A stretch of 64,000 nt of DNA from Mixta hanseatica (GTDB taxonomy: Bacteria; Pseudomonadota; Gammaproteobacteria; Enterobacterales; Enterobacteriaceae). The notes under the pieces are model-generated. The model saw nothing but the letters and a program-made list of their open reading frames with translations, was not told the origin of the DNA and made no database searches. Position numbers and translations under genes: made by a program. The number at the start of each line of letters is the position of its first letter. The first letter of the stretch is position 1. The stretch lies in NCBI RefSeq assembly GCF_023517775.1, contig NZ_CP082904.1:1798001-1862000 (forward strand). The letters are read 5' to 3'. Shown here in pieces: positions 31,541-39,577 of this stretch.

Positions 31541-31718
31541 ATGAAACGATCCTAAATAGGTATCACTGAGCGGCCAGCAGCTTTGCCTGGCATCCTATCT
31601 TATGGATTTTAAGCCAATCCGCCGCACAAAATTGTCATGCATCAGCTACCAGCGCGAAAACAGCGCCTATAATAGGTGCGCAGATGACAAGATACTCAGG
31701 CGCATCAGAAGGGGAGCT

Positions 31719-31847
31719 ATGAAAAAAGTATTAATGCTGGTGGTCTGTTTATACCTTACGGGTTGTTCATGGGGCGTGGCGTCGCTGATCCCCGCCTCGG
31801 ATGTTTGTCCAAACGGCCGAGATGGTGTCACAGGCCAGTGCCGCTAG
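31719..31847 (+). CDS. Small lipoprotein (42 aa)
   Basis: The peptide has a lipoprotein signal, MKKVLMLVVCLYLTGC, with lipobox LTGC, so Cys16 would be acylated. Only 26 residues follow, including two more cysteines (DVCPNGRDGVTGQCR). The start ATG 31719 has an excellent AAGGGGAG site; the frame is open further upstream but without a signal. Function is unknown; tiny lipoproteins of this kind are often envelope-stress genes. A bidirectional hairpin separates it from arsC. Confidence 0.75.
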   Translation: MKKVLMLVVCLYLTGCSWGVASLIPASDVCPNGRDGVTGQCR

Positions 31848-31873
31848 CAGTGAATCCGATAGCGCCGCATAAA

Positions 31874-31904
31874 TGACCGCCATCGTTCTCTATGATGGCG
31901 GTCA
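31874..31904. terminator. Bidirectional terminator between the small lipoprotein gene and arsC
   Basis: TGACCGCCATC (31874-31884) and GATGGCGGTCA (31894-31904) form a perfect 11-bp stem with a 9-base loop, between two convergent stops. Confidence 0.75.
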
Positions 31905-31912
31905 GCTAAATG

Positions 31913-32335
31913 CTATTTTACGCGTTTCCCCATCGCATCAACGATCACTTCCCCGTTTTCCTTCGCAAACATACCCCGCTGCGGATTGGGCAGGATATCC
32001 AGCACTTTTTCCGCCGGGCGACAGAGCCGGGTACCCAACGAGGTAACCACAATCGGACGATTAATCAGCAACGGATACTGCACCATAAACGCAATAAGCT
32101 GTTCATCGCTAAAGCGATCCTCTGCCAGCTCCAGCGTGGCGTAAGGCTCGACATTGTTGCGCAGCAGGTCGCGCGCACCGATGCCCATATTTTCAAGCAG
32201 CGTGGTCAGCTCTGCCTGTGAAGGCGGCGTCTCAAGATAATAGATAATGTTTGGTTCCTCGCCGCTGTTGCGAATCAGCGCCAGCGTATTGCGTGAGGTT
32301 CCACATTTCGGATTGTGATAAATAGTCGTTGTCAT
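31913..32335 (-). CDS. arsC: Arsenate reductase, glutaredoxin-coupled ArsC
   Basis: ArsC reduces arsenate to arsenite with glutathione and glutaredoxin. The 140-residue protein begins MTTTIYHNPKCGTSRN, giving the catalytic Cys12 in the HNPKCGTSR motif. The arginines known to shape the anion site are present further on (NRPIVV, LGTRLCRP). It is the R773/E. coli type by length. It follows arsB on the same strand with a 30-base gap; the operon order is arsB-arsC without an arsR in sight. Confidence 0.95.
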   Translation of the reverse strand: MTTTIYHNPKCGTSRNTLALIRNSGEEPNIIYYLETPPSQAELTTLLENMGIGARDLLRNNVEPYATLELAEDRFSDEQLIAFMVQYPLLINRPIVVTSLGTRLCRPAEKVLDILPNPQRGMFAKENGEVIVDAMGKRVK

Positions 32336-32365
32336 TACAGCCTCTGAAAAATAGCCACGCCTCGA

Positions 32366-33649
32366 TTATAACGACAGCCACAGCGTCAATGCGATAAGCG
32401 TCACCAGTAAAACCGGCAGCGTCATGACTAAACCGACGCGGAAGTAATAGCCCCAGCTAATACGAATATCCTTTTGCGCCAGCACGTGCAGCCACAACAG
32501 CGTCGCCAGGCTGCCGATAGGCGTAATTTTAGGGCCAAGATCGCAGCCGATGATATTGGCGTAAATCATCGCCTCTTTAATCACGCCCTGCGCATCGCTG
32601 GCATGAATGGATAGCGCGCCGATTAATACCGTCGGCAAATTATTCATCACTGAGGAGAGCGCTGCGGTAAGCAAACCGGTGCCCAGCGTGGCGACCCAGA
32701 TTCCCTGCTCAGCCAGCTGATTGAGCAGGGCGGAAAGAAAGTCGGTCAGGCCCGCGTTACGCAAACTGTAAACCACCAGATACATACCCAGCGAGAAAAT
32801 CACGATTTGCCACGGCGCACCGCGCAACACTTTGCCGGTATCAATAATTTTTCCCTGGCGGGCAATCAGCCAGAGGATAAACGCAGCTACCGCCGCGACC
32901 AGGCTTACCGGCATGCCAAGCGGCTCCAGCACAAAAAATCCGATCAACAGTATCGCCAGCGTCATCCAGCCCGCTTTAAAGGTGCGTCGATCGCGGATCG
33001 CCTCCCGCGGCGCCTTCAGCCGGGCAGTATCGTAAACGGCAGGAATATCACGGCGGAAGAACAGATGCAGCATCGTCAGACTGGCGGCAATGGCGGCAAT
33101 ATCGACCGGCACCATTACCTGCGCGTAATCATTAAAGCCCAGATGAAAATAGTCCGCCGTCACAATGTTTACCAGGTTGGATACCACCAGCGGCAGGCTG
33201 GCGGTATCGGCGATAAAGCCGGCGGCCATCACGAAGGCCAGCGTTGAGGCGCGGCTAAAGCCCAACGCCAGCAGCATGGCGATGACGATAGGGGTAAGGA
33301 TAAGCGCCGCGCCGTCATTAGCAAACAGCGCCGCTACGCAGGCACCGAGCAGAATAATCAGTGTAAACAAGCGTTTTCCGCGGCCCTTGCCGCCTCGCGC
33401 CACGTGCAACGCCGCCCACTCAAAAAAGCCGCTCTCATCCAGCAGCAGGCTGATAATAATGATGGCGATAAAGGTGGCCGTGGCGTTCCAGACGATTTGC
33501 CAGACGGTAGCGATATCTCCAACGCTAACCGCGCCGCTAAGCAGGGCCAGCGCAGCGCCGACAGAGGCGCTCCAGCCAATCTGCAGGCCGCGCGGCTGCC
33601 AGATAACCAAAACAAGCGTAAAAACAAAAATTGCACCGGCCAGCAACAT
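32366..33649 (-). CDS. arsB: Arsenite efflux permease ArsB
   Basis: ArsB extrudes arsenite/antimonite, as a proton antiporter alone or with ArsA. The 427-residue protein is almost wholly hydrophobic, with about twelve helices, and matches E. coli ArsB segments such as [15 protein letters not shown] and [14 protein letters not shown]. The ATG is at 33649 behind GGAG. No ArsR gene lies within reach; instead its leader contains a long hairpin followed by a T-run. Confidence 0.95.
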   Translation of the reverse strand: MLLAGAIFVFTLVLVIWQPRGLQIGWSASVGAALALLSGAVSVGDIATVWQIVWNATATFIAIIIISLLLDESGFFEWAALHVARGGKGRGKRLFTLIILLGACVAALFANDGAALILTPIVIAMLLALGFSRASTLAFVMAAGFIADTASLPLVVSNLVNIVTADYFHLGFNDYAQVMVPVDIAAIAASLTMLHLFFRRDIPAVYDTARLKAPREAIRDRRTFKAGWMTLAILLIGFFVLEPLGMPVSLVAAVAAFILWLIARQGKIIDTGKVLRGAPWQIVIFSLGMYLVVYSLRNAGLTDFLSALLNQLAEQGIWVATLGTGLLTAALSSVMNNLPTVLIGALSIHASDAQGVIKEAMIYANIIGCDLGPKITPIGSLATLLWLHVLAQKDIRISWGYYFRVGLVMTLPVLLVTLIALTLWLSL

Positions 33650-33702
33650 GAAAACTCCGCGGTAAAAAAGAAAATGTTAATAACAAATACAGCAGCTAAA
33701 GA

Positions 33703-33772
33703 CAAAAAAACAGCCCCGTCGCTGTAAGCCGCACCTTAATCATTGCAGGGTGCGGAACAGCAACGGGGCTGT
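33703..33772 (-). terminator. Long stem-loop with T-run in the arsB leader (terminator or attenuator)
   Basis: ACAGCCCCGT (33710-33719) pairs with ACGGGGCTGT (33763-33772). GCTGT pairs with ACAGC, and CCGCACC (33729-33735) pairs with GGTGCGG (33749-33755), giving about 22 base pairs with small mismatches. On the minus strand it is followed by seven T. It probably terminates the upstream 85-residue gene, but it could also control arsB by attenuation. Confidence 0.7.
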
Positions 33773-33805
33773 GGATAGGCCAGCCGGGAAGGCAGGGCGC
33801 AATAA

Positions 33806-34063
33806 CTAATCGCGGGACACAAAAATAATATGGGAAGGCGTTTCGTTACTCAGTAACATCTCTTCCGCTTCGCCGCTGGCGGAAACAAAGGTCACGGTAT
33901 CGCCCTGCGCCAGCTCTTCAAACGCCTCGGCGGGCTGCGTCGCCTTTAAGATCTCAAAATGGCTGCGTGGGGATGCATTTTCTCCTTCAGGCTGCTCTGT
34001 AAAATAGTTACCGGTAAAGGCATATTCCGGATGGTCTTTGATGTGCAGTTGAACAGAGGGCAT
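33806..34063 (-). CDS. Hypothetical acidic protein (85 aa)
   Basis: I do not recognise this protein. It is soluble, acidic, 85 residues (MPSVQLHIKDHPEYAFTGNY...), without cysteines or membrane segments. A strong CAGGAGGTGTT ribosome site precedes ATG 34063, which supports it as a real gene. It is upstream of arsB on the same strand, separated by the long hairpin, so it is probably a separate unit. Confidence 0.65.
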   Translation of the reverse strand: MPSVQLHIKDHPEYAFTGNYFTEQPEGENASPRSHFEILKATQPAEAFEELAQGDTVTFVSASGEAEEMLLSNETPSHIIFVSRD

Positions 34064-34332
34064 AACACCTCCTGATTACCGTGGGCAGAGTTATCATCCT
34101 AAACCCAGATATCCAGTTTGCCATTTGCCGAACATGAAAGGAGGTGTGATTAAGATTTATCCTAATTGAAGGCAGCGGTAATCAGACGCTAAGTCAGAGG
34201 TGGCAACGTTGTCTGACAAATATGGATAAATATATGCAATTTTAATCAGAGCCTATGCTTGTTAAAACAGCCGTTGAGCGTAGTTTTAAGGCTCGTCAGA
34301 AATGTACGAGGCTGCTCTTCCATGAGGTAATC

Positions 34333-34509
34333 ATGCGTTCACTAAAATTTTGTTGTCCTGTCTGTGGTAGCAATAAATTCATTTTTACCTGTCATTCCCG
34401 CAACAAGAAAACGCGTCACGGAGCCAGCTGCGCCTGCTGTCAACGCCCCCTTACGGTGGCCTCCTGTCTGACTGGCGTAGCTGAAGATACCCGCTGGGCT
34501 AAAATCTAA
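34333..34509 (+). CDS. Small zinc-ribbon-like protein (58 aa)
   Basis: The product begins MRSLKFCCPVCGSNKFIF and later has CACC, so two CxxC pairs could bind one zinc. The intervening segment is basic (HSRNKKTRHGAS). Start ATG 34333 has GAGG five bases upstream; the frame is open to 34255 but that part has no ribosome site. Function is unknown. Confidence 0.6.
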   Translation: MRSLKFCCPVCGSNKFIFTCHSRNKKTRHGASCACCQRPLTVASCLTGVAEDTRWAKI

Positions 34510-34540
34510 GCTGGCAGTATGCTCTTCTCATATATCTGAT

Positions 34541-34616
34541 ACGGGCGTGGTATAAGCGGCGATTACACCAGCCGTACCGGCTGAAGATGCGGGTTCGAGT
34601 CCTGCTGCCCGTTCCA
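34541..34616 (+). tRNA. tRNA-like element, probably a degenerate tRNA
   Basis: These 76 bases fold as a cloverleaf. ACGGGCG (34541-34547) pairs with TGCCCGT (34606-34612) and is followed by TCCA. The T arm GCGGG-TTCGAGT-CCTGC is canonical. The D arm is GTAT/TTAC around AAGCGGCGA, with the invariant GG. The anticodon arm is abnormal: either CAGCC/GGCTG with a 5-base loop, or a 7-base CGTACCG loop lacking U33. The discriminator U73 with encoded CCA recalls tRNA-Gly or tRNA-Cys. It is therefore a tRNA pseudogene, an attachment-site remnant, or an unusual tRNA; decoding is doubtful. A weak hairpin follows at 34620-34641. Confidence 0.5.
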
Positions 34617-34993
34617 ACCAGGCCGCTTAGCCAGGCGGTTTATCTGCAATAATCATCCCAGTTTCGTTTATTTCGAAAATTAATAAAATGTTAATTTATT
34701 GCTATTAATAGGCTATTTTTCGCCTGTAGCCTAATAAGCAGAACGTCCGCCTGACCTGGTCTGATTGGCTATTATTGTGCTCTTTAAACCTGCGGTTTTT
34801 ATACTGCACGGCTTTGCTGTCCCTTTTTCTGATAGAATCCCCCGGCAGACGTTTCTCTATCCTGGCGGGTTTTAGCGGTTGTTGCGGTGTTACTTGCCAT
34901 TATCCCATTACGCCTTAATGAGCTGATTAAATCAGGGATGCGGAATCTGTAAATTTTATTCGGTTAGTAATTGTTTATTTTGTAGGCTTTTTT
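34617..34993. other. Intergenic region upstream of the permease gene
   Basis: No gene is seen. A weak GU-containing hairpin (AGGCCGC at 34620-34626 with GCGGTTT at 34635-34641) directly follows the tRNA-like element and could end its transcript. The rest is AT-rich and presumably holds the permease promoter; no clear operator was found. Confidence 0.4.
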
Positions 34994-36226
34994 ATGACAC
35001 ATCAGGGTTGGAAACTCCAGGATACGGTCTGGACGTTAGGTTTGTATGGCACTACGGTTGGCGCAGGCACGCTTTTTTTGCCGATTGAGATAGGTACGCG
35101 TGGGCCGGTTATTTTTATTATTATGCTGCTGCTGCTGGGGTTACCGCTCTCATTATTGCCGCATTTGATTTTGGCGCGCGTTTATATGAGCGAAGCGACA
35201 CCCCAGCGTTTACCGGCGTTGAGCACCTGGTTCGGGCCGCGTGGCGACTGGCTGATGACGCTGCTTTATTGCATCGCTTTCTATCCGGTCATGCTGGTTT
35301 ACGGTATTTCGCTAGTCAACGCGCTGGATAACTTCCTGGTGGAACATCTGCATTTTGCCCGCCTGAACAAAGGGGTACTTACTCTGTTATGCATGGTTGT
35401 TCTGTTCGGCATACTGAGCAAAGGCCGTAGCAAGGTGGTCGGCACCTTAGGTACGCTGGCATTGCCTTTCGCCATCGCCATTATTGCTATCGCCGCCATA
35501 CAGATCCCGCACTGGCGCTGGAGTAACGTAACGGATGCGCTGGATGCGCTGCCGGACGCCGCTGCCGGAACGACGTTTAAGAATATCTGGTTAACGCTGC
35601 CGCTGATTACTTTCTCTTTTTGCTGCGCACCGATTATCTCTCCGCTGGTTGCACACTATCAGGCATCGCCCGATACTCAGCGGGTATATCGGGTGATTAA
35701 AGTGGCCTATCTGGCGATATTTCTCAGCATTATCTTTTTTGTTTTCAGCTGTGTACTCAGCATCCCGCAGGAAACATTTATCGAAGCAAAAGAGAAAAAT
35801 CTGAACGTACTCTCGGTTATTTCCTCACCGGGCAACGCGGGTGTGCTGTTTTATATTGCGCCGTTTATCGCCATTCTTGGCATGACGAAATCCTTTCTTG
35901 GCGTTTCACTCTCGGTAGCGGAAACCTTTAGCGATTTTACCGTCAGGTTGTTTAACTGCCGCAGCGCTAAAAGCCGAAAAATGAGCCAGGCGGCGGCCAT
36001 GCTGGCGATGTATAGCATGACCTCGTTAATCGTTTACGCGAATCCAAATGTGATTACCCTAATCGAGGCATTTTGCGGCCCGCTGATCGCCATCATTCTG
36101 TTTTTGATCCCCGCCTGGCTGATTTATAACAAGCCGTCGCTCGCTTTTCTGCGTGGCGGAAAGGCGCTGGTGATTTTAATCGGTGGGATTGCCACGCTTT
36201 CCGCGCTGCTCTATTCCATGATGTAA
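34994..36226 (+). CDS. HAAAP-family amino-acid permease (SdaC/TdcC/YhaO-like)
   Basis: The 410-residue protein has about eleven membrane helices. It begins with the unwound first helix LYGTTVGAGTLFLPIEIG, which is typical of the hydroxy/aromatic amino-acid permease family (serine, threonine, tryptophan or tyrosine importers driven by H+ or Na+). It is nearest in feel to SdaC/TdcC/YhaO, but the substrate cannot be told from sequence by eye. No serine or threonine deaminase gene is adjacent, unlike sdaCB or tdcBC. The ribosome site before ATG 34994 is weak. A hairpin follows at 36249. Confidence 0.82.
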   Translation: MTHQGWKLQDTVWTLGLYGTTVGAGTLFLPIEIGTRGPVIFIIMLLLLGLPLSLLPHLILARVYMSEATPQRLPALSTWFGPRGDWLMTLLYCIAFYPVMLVYGISLVNALDNFLVEHLHFARLNKGVLTLLCMVVLFGILSKGRSKVVGTLGTLALPFAIAIIAIAAIQIPHWRWSNVTDALDALPDAAAGTTFKNIWLTLPLITFSFCCAPIISPLVAHYQASPDTQRVYRVIKVAYLAIFLSIIFFVFSCVLSIPQETFIEAKEKNLNVLSVISSPGNAGVLFYIAPFIAILGMTKSFLGVSLSVAETFSDFTVRLFNCRSAKSRKMSQAAAMLAMYSMTSLIVYANPNVITLIEAFCGPLIAIILFLIPAWLIYNKPSLAFLRGGKALVILIGGIATLSALLYSMM

Positions 36227-36248
36227 AGCGCGAAGCGGGACGTGAAAT

Positions 36249-36282
36249 GCGGCCTCCCGACCTGGCGGAAGGCCGCTGTTTT
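36249..36282 (+). terminator. Terminator after the permease gene
   Basis: GCGGCCT (36249-36255) pairs with AGGCCGC (36270-36276), followed by TGTTTTG. It lies between convergent permease and diguanylate cyclase genes. Confidence 0.65.
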
Positions 36283-36297
36283 GCACCTGGCGCGCGG

Positions 36298-37854
36298 CTA
36301 ACCCGCCTCGTTAATTACCGCCTGGTTGCGGCCATTATGCTTTGCCTGATAGAGCGCGTGGTCGGCGCCTTCCTTAATGTGCTGCGCATCCTGTTCGGCA
36401 TCGCTGCCTGCCACCACAAAGCAGCCAGCACTGAGCGTCACCACACCTGCGGGCAACGCGGTGCTTTCATGCGGGATTGCTGCTTCCCGCACCGTCTCTA
36501 CCGCGATTTGCGCAATGCGCAGTGCGGCCGCAATAGTGGTATCCGGCAGCACAATCGCAAACTCCTCCCCGCCATAACGCGCAATCAAATCCGTTTGCCG
36601 CAGCGGCATATTTTTCAGCTCGTCTCCCACTCGGCGCAGGCAGTTATCGCCCGCTACATGGCCATAGGTATCGTTGTATCGTTTGAAAAAATCGATATCC
36701 ATCATGATTAGGCCTACCGGTCTGCCGCTAATGGCTGCCCGCTTCAGGCTTTGTGTCAGGAACAGATCAAACTGGCGGCGATTCGCCAGCCCCGTCAGGC
36801 CATCCAGCAGCGCCAGTGCCTGCAGGCTCTGGTTGATAGTGGTCAGCTCGTCACGCAGCATGGTCAGCTCCAGCTGGTTTTCAACGTTGGTACGCACCTG
36901 CCGTAATACTACGGTGCCGATTAAAATAATGATCAACAGCAGCGTACCGTTTAGCACCAGATCCGGCATGCTGTCATGCAGCCACTGCGACCAGAGCGCG
37001 GATTTATCAAAACCGGCCGCCACGATCAGCGGATACTGACCAGATCGCGCATAGCCAAAGATACGAACTTTGTTATCCAACGCAGATTTCCAGGTGCCTT
37101 TCCCGCGTTCTGCCCGTACCAGTTGGGTGGTAAACAGGGAACTGGATGAGAGGCTACGGTTAATAAACGAGTCCGCAAAAGGGCGCACATACAGGGCGGT
37201 TCCGTCATCCAGCATCAGCGCCAGCATGTCACCATCACCCATTTCAAAATAGCTGTAAAAGCGCCGGAAAGAGTCGATACGCACCGTAGCCAGCACGACG
37301 CCGACGAAACCGCCGCCTGCATCATTCAGGCGTATTGAGACCGGGATCACCAGCTCGCCGGTTAAACGGCTGCGGATCACGTGACCAATATGTGATCCGC
37401 CGTGACGATTGGCACGGTGGTAAATAAAGTATTCCCGATCGGCATTATTCATACCGGCTGGCGTATGCGCCGATGATGTCGCCACCCAGTTGCCCTGCGT
37501 ATCATAGACAAACAGGCCGTTCAGCTGCGGCAATCCGCTTTTCATCTCCGTCAACACCCTGCTCAGCGCGGCTTTATTCGCATATGCTGGTCCGCCGTCC
37601 GGGATTTCGCGTTGAATAGCGCGTAGGGTGATTTCTGTTTGTAGAAAAGTATCTTCCGCCTGGCGCGCCTGCGAAACAGAGAGGTTAACCGCACTGCTTT
37701 CAGCATCCTGAAGCTTACGCGACCAGGAACGATCAAGTGTCCATGCGCTGACCACCAGCACAGCCGTCAGCAACAGCAGCATAAATATCGCCATCGTTCT
37801 GCCAAGCGAAGAGTGCAGAACAAACGTGCCGGAAAGTTTTTCGCTAAGTTTCAT
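36298..37854 (-). CDS. Membrane diguanylate cyclase with Cache sensor and GGDEF domain
   Basis: The enzyme should make cyclic di-GMP in response to a periplasmic ligand. Domains in order are an N-terminal membrane helix (MAIFMLLLLTAVLVVSAWTL), a periplasmic double-Cache sensor with the motif NADREYFIYHRAN, a second helix (LNGTLLLIIILIGTVVL), and a GGDEF domain starting LLDGLTGLANRRQFD. The active-site loop is intact (GGEEF), with metal Asp in MMDIDFFKRYND, and an RxxD product-inhibition site (RQTD) lies five residues before GGEEF. I place the start at ATG 37854 (518 residues); the longer frame to 37959 lacks a signal or ribosome site. The gene stands alone, divergent from nothing obvious. Confidence 0.92.
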   Translation of the reverse strand: MKLSEKLSGTFVLHSSLGRTMAIFMLLLLTAVLVVSAWTLDRSWSRKLQDAESSAVNLSVSQARQAEDTFLQTEITLRAIQREIPDGGPAYANKAALSRVLTEMKSGLPQLNGLFVYDTQGNWVATSSAHTPAGMNNADREYFIYHRANRHGGSHIGHVIRSRLTGELVIPVSIRLNDAGGGFVGVVLATVRIDSFRRFYSYFEMGDGDMLALMLDDGTALYVRPFADSFINRSLSSSSLFTTQLVRAERGKGTWKSALDNKVRIFGYARSGQYPLIVAAGFDKSALWSQWLHDSMPDLVLNGTLLLIIILIGTVVLRQVRTNVENQLELTMLRDELTTINQSLQALALLDGLTGLANRRQFDLFLTQSLKRAAISGRPVGLIMMDIDFFKRYNDTYGHVAGDNCLRRVGDELKNMPLRQTDLIARYGGEEFAIVLPDTTIAAALRIAQIAVETVREAAIPHESTALPAGVVTLSAGCFVVAGSDAEQDAQHIKEGADHALYQAKHNGRNQAVINEAG

Positions 37855-37985
37855 GACTTTTTTCGCTGCCGGGGTATGACTTTTAAGTAAAGCACAGCAT
37901 ATCTTTTTGCGTAAAAGCTCTCCGTGAAAGAACGGTTGGGATGGCGCTTTAGCCGCCACAGAAGAGGGCGTGGAGAGAATAAAAA

Positions 37986-38004
37986 AGCCCGCATAAAGCG
38001 GGCT
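37986..38004 (-). terminator. Minus-strand rho-independent terminator
   Basis: AGCCCGC (37986-37992) pairs with GCGGGCT (37998-38004). On the minus strand the stem is followed by TTTTTTATT. It most likely ends the transcript of the 38-residue gene at 38174-38290. Confidence 0.75.
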
Positions 38005-38173
38005 GGAAATATCCGAAAGGCCGGTAGCGATGCCGGCAAGCAGCTTACAAGATTACGTCAGTGATTAGTCACCTTACGAGCAGTACAGAACGCGCAGGAA
38101 CGGTACTCTCTCGTCAGGCTTGATGACTATCGGCGCGGCCGGGCGGAACTTTAGCGCGCCGGTAAAAACCTGA

Positions 38174-38290
38174 CTATTCCTGCTCTGTCATTTGGGTGAT
38201 CTGTTGATCGATCAGTCTATCGGATACGTGAATCGCCGCGGTAAAGCCTGCGGCGATCGCCAGCAGCCACATCAATTTTTTCAGCGTCAT
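38174..38290 (-). CDS. Small single-pass membrane protein (38 aa)
   Basis: This short frame encodes a basic start followed by a hydrophobic helix (MTLKKLMWLLAIAAGFTAAI) and a polar, Gln/Glu-rich tail (DRLIDQQITQMTEQE). A GGAGAG ribosome site lies just before ATG 38290, and a strong terminator follows on the same strand at 37986-38004. Both support it as a genuine small-protein gene. The topology would be N-in with a periplasmic tail, or a secreted peptide. No family is recognised. Confidence 0.55.
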   Translation of the reverse strand: MTLKKLMWLLAIAAGFTAAIHVSDRLIDQQITQMTEQE

Positions 38291-38506
38291 GACTCTCTCC
38301 ATAGCGTTAGTTGTCTCTTAATTTCCTGCTATCGTGGCGCGTTAAAGTCTTGGGTTGCAACAGGTAAAACATCCTACCGGGAAGGTTTTTTTTGTACAGA
38401 ATGTTAGCGGTTGCAACAGCAAAATCGGTTACTTTAAGCTTTTGCCTATCCCAGGAAAAAGCACTACCAGCTAGCCAGCGTTGAGCTTTATGAAAATAAT
38501 CGACGC

Positions 38507-38755
38507 ATGACTACTTATCGTATCCGCGTTGGGTTTCATAATCCTTCCGCGCTGACCTTTTTGCAGCTGGACGAGCTGCTTGAACCGCGTCGCTTCTGTC
38601 GGCTTAGCTCCTATGGCGAGAAGTTTCGTTGTTATATTGAATATGAATATCAGTCGGAGGTGCATGATTACTGTTCTATCTGCCAGCTCGCCTGGACGCA
38701 GGCCTGCAAAGTAAAAAGAAATCCGCTGGTACTGGTGGAAGTAAAAAATATCTGA
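38507..38755 (+). CDS. Hypothetical protein (82 aa)
   Basis: I do not recognise this protein. It has 82 residues, is soluble, and is rich in Tyr, Arg and Cys (FCRLSSYGEKFRCYIEYEY, CSICQLAWTQACKV). The three C-terminal cysteines could bind metal. The ribosome site is weak (GAC before ATG 38507), so the start is uncertain. It ends 44 bases before the convergent GST gene. Confidence 0.5.
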   Translation: MTTYRIRVGFHNPSALTFLQLDELLEPRRFCRLSSYGEKFRCYIEYEYQSEVHDYCSICQLAWTQACKVKRNPLVLVEVKNI

Positions 38756-38799
38756 CGGGCCGTAGCGAAAGGGAAGGCAATCGCGCCTTCCCGTGGGGA

Positions 38800-39396
38800 T
38801 TAACGGTTATTCATTTCTACCGCCCGCAGGCTGGCGGGACGGGAAAAACAGCGTGTGACATAGTCGTTTAACGGTTCGCCAAGTGAGAGGCCAGCCGCCT
38901 GCGCCCAGGAAAGCGTATGCGACAGAAAAATATCGGCCAGGGTAAAGTTTTCACCGGTGATCCAGCGATCGGTACGGGCCTGAGCCAGCATACGCAGCGG
39001 TATCTGCGCATCAGCTGCTGCCGCCTCTGCCACGGCCGGGACTCGTGCGGACTCAGGCAGTAGCCGCTTATGTTTCAACATTAACCAGACGGGCATTTCC
39101 AGCTCGGTTAGGGTAAAGCTTAACCACTGGTCGATGATCGCCTGCTCTTCAGGCTGCGTTGGGTAGAGGACGCGGGCGGCGTACTTATTACAAATAAACT
39201 GGCAGATAGCCAGCGTCTCCGCCAGAAAAAACGGGCCATCCTCCAGTACCGGAACTTTACGCTGAGGATGGGGCGATCTGATGCCTGGCTCTCCTGGCCG
39301 CAAAGCTACCCGCACTGGCTCATAGGGTAACCCGATCTCTTCCAGCGTCCATAACACACGTAGCGAGCGGCTTTTAGGGTAGGTGTAAATTTTCAG
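38800..39396 (-). CDS. Glutathione S-transferase family protein, apparent CTG start
   Basis: The reading frame encodes a two-domain GST. The thioredoxin-like N-domain is LKIYTYPKSRSLRVLWTLEE with RKVPVLEDGPFFLAETLAIC, where the cis-Pro V-P and the Glu-Thr/Ser glutathione motif are visible. A helical C-domain with the N-capping motif ITGENFTLADIFL follows. The canonical first strand begins at a CTG codon (39396), placed seven bases after AAAGGAG. Between the upstream in-frame TAG and this CTG there is no ATG, GTG or TTG. The first standard start inside (GTG 39357) would delete the first beta strand. I therefore propose CTG initiation (198 residues). The substrate is unknown. Confidence 0.8.
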   Translation of the reverse strand: MKIYTYPKSRSLRVLWTLEEIGLPYEPVRVALRPGEPGIRSPHPQRKVPVLEDGPFFLAETLAICQFICNKYAARVLYPTQPEEQAIIDQWLSFTLTELEMPVWLMLKHKRLLPESARVPAVAEAAAADAQIPLRMLAQARTDRWITGENFTLADIFLSHTLSWAQAAGLSLGEPLNDYVTRCFSRPASLRAVEMNNR

Positions 39397-39546
39397 CGTC
39401 TGTCTCCTTTCACTTTTGTGTTCCTATTGCGTCAGCGCAGGCTAACGCGGCAAAACAGTATTAACTGCTTAGCGTAGCAGAAGCGAAAACAGGCCACACT
39501 GCTTAATGATGGATGCCGGAGCGCTGCAGATGATCGGTGGAAGTAA

Positions 39547-39568
39547 GCCCGGAGCCTGCGCTCCAGGC
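39547..39568 (-). terminator. Hairpin after the DUF4198 gene
   Basis: GCCCGGAGC (39547-39555) and GCTCCAGGC (39560-39568) form a stem with one mismatch around CTGC. It is ten bases beyond the stop of the minus-strand gene, followed on that strand by TTACTT. Confidence 0.45.
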
Positions 39569-39577
39569 TGTCAGGCA

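Noticed and set aside
38192..38407. 71-codon plus-strand frame
   Set aside because: It is antisense to the better supported 38-residue membrane peptide and has no ribosome site.
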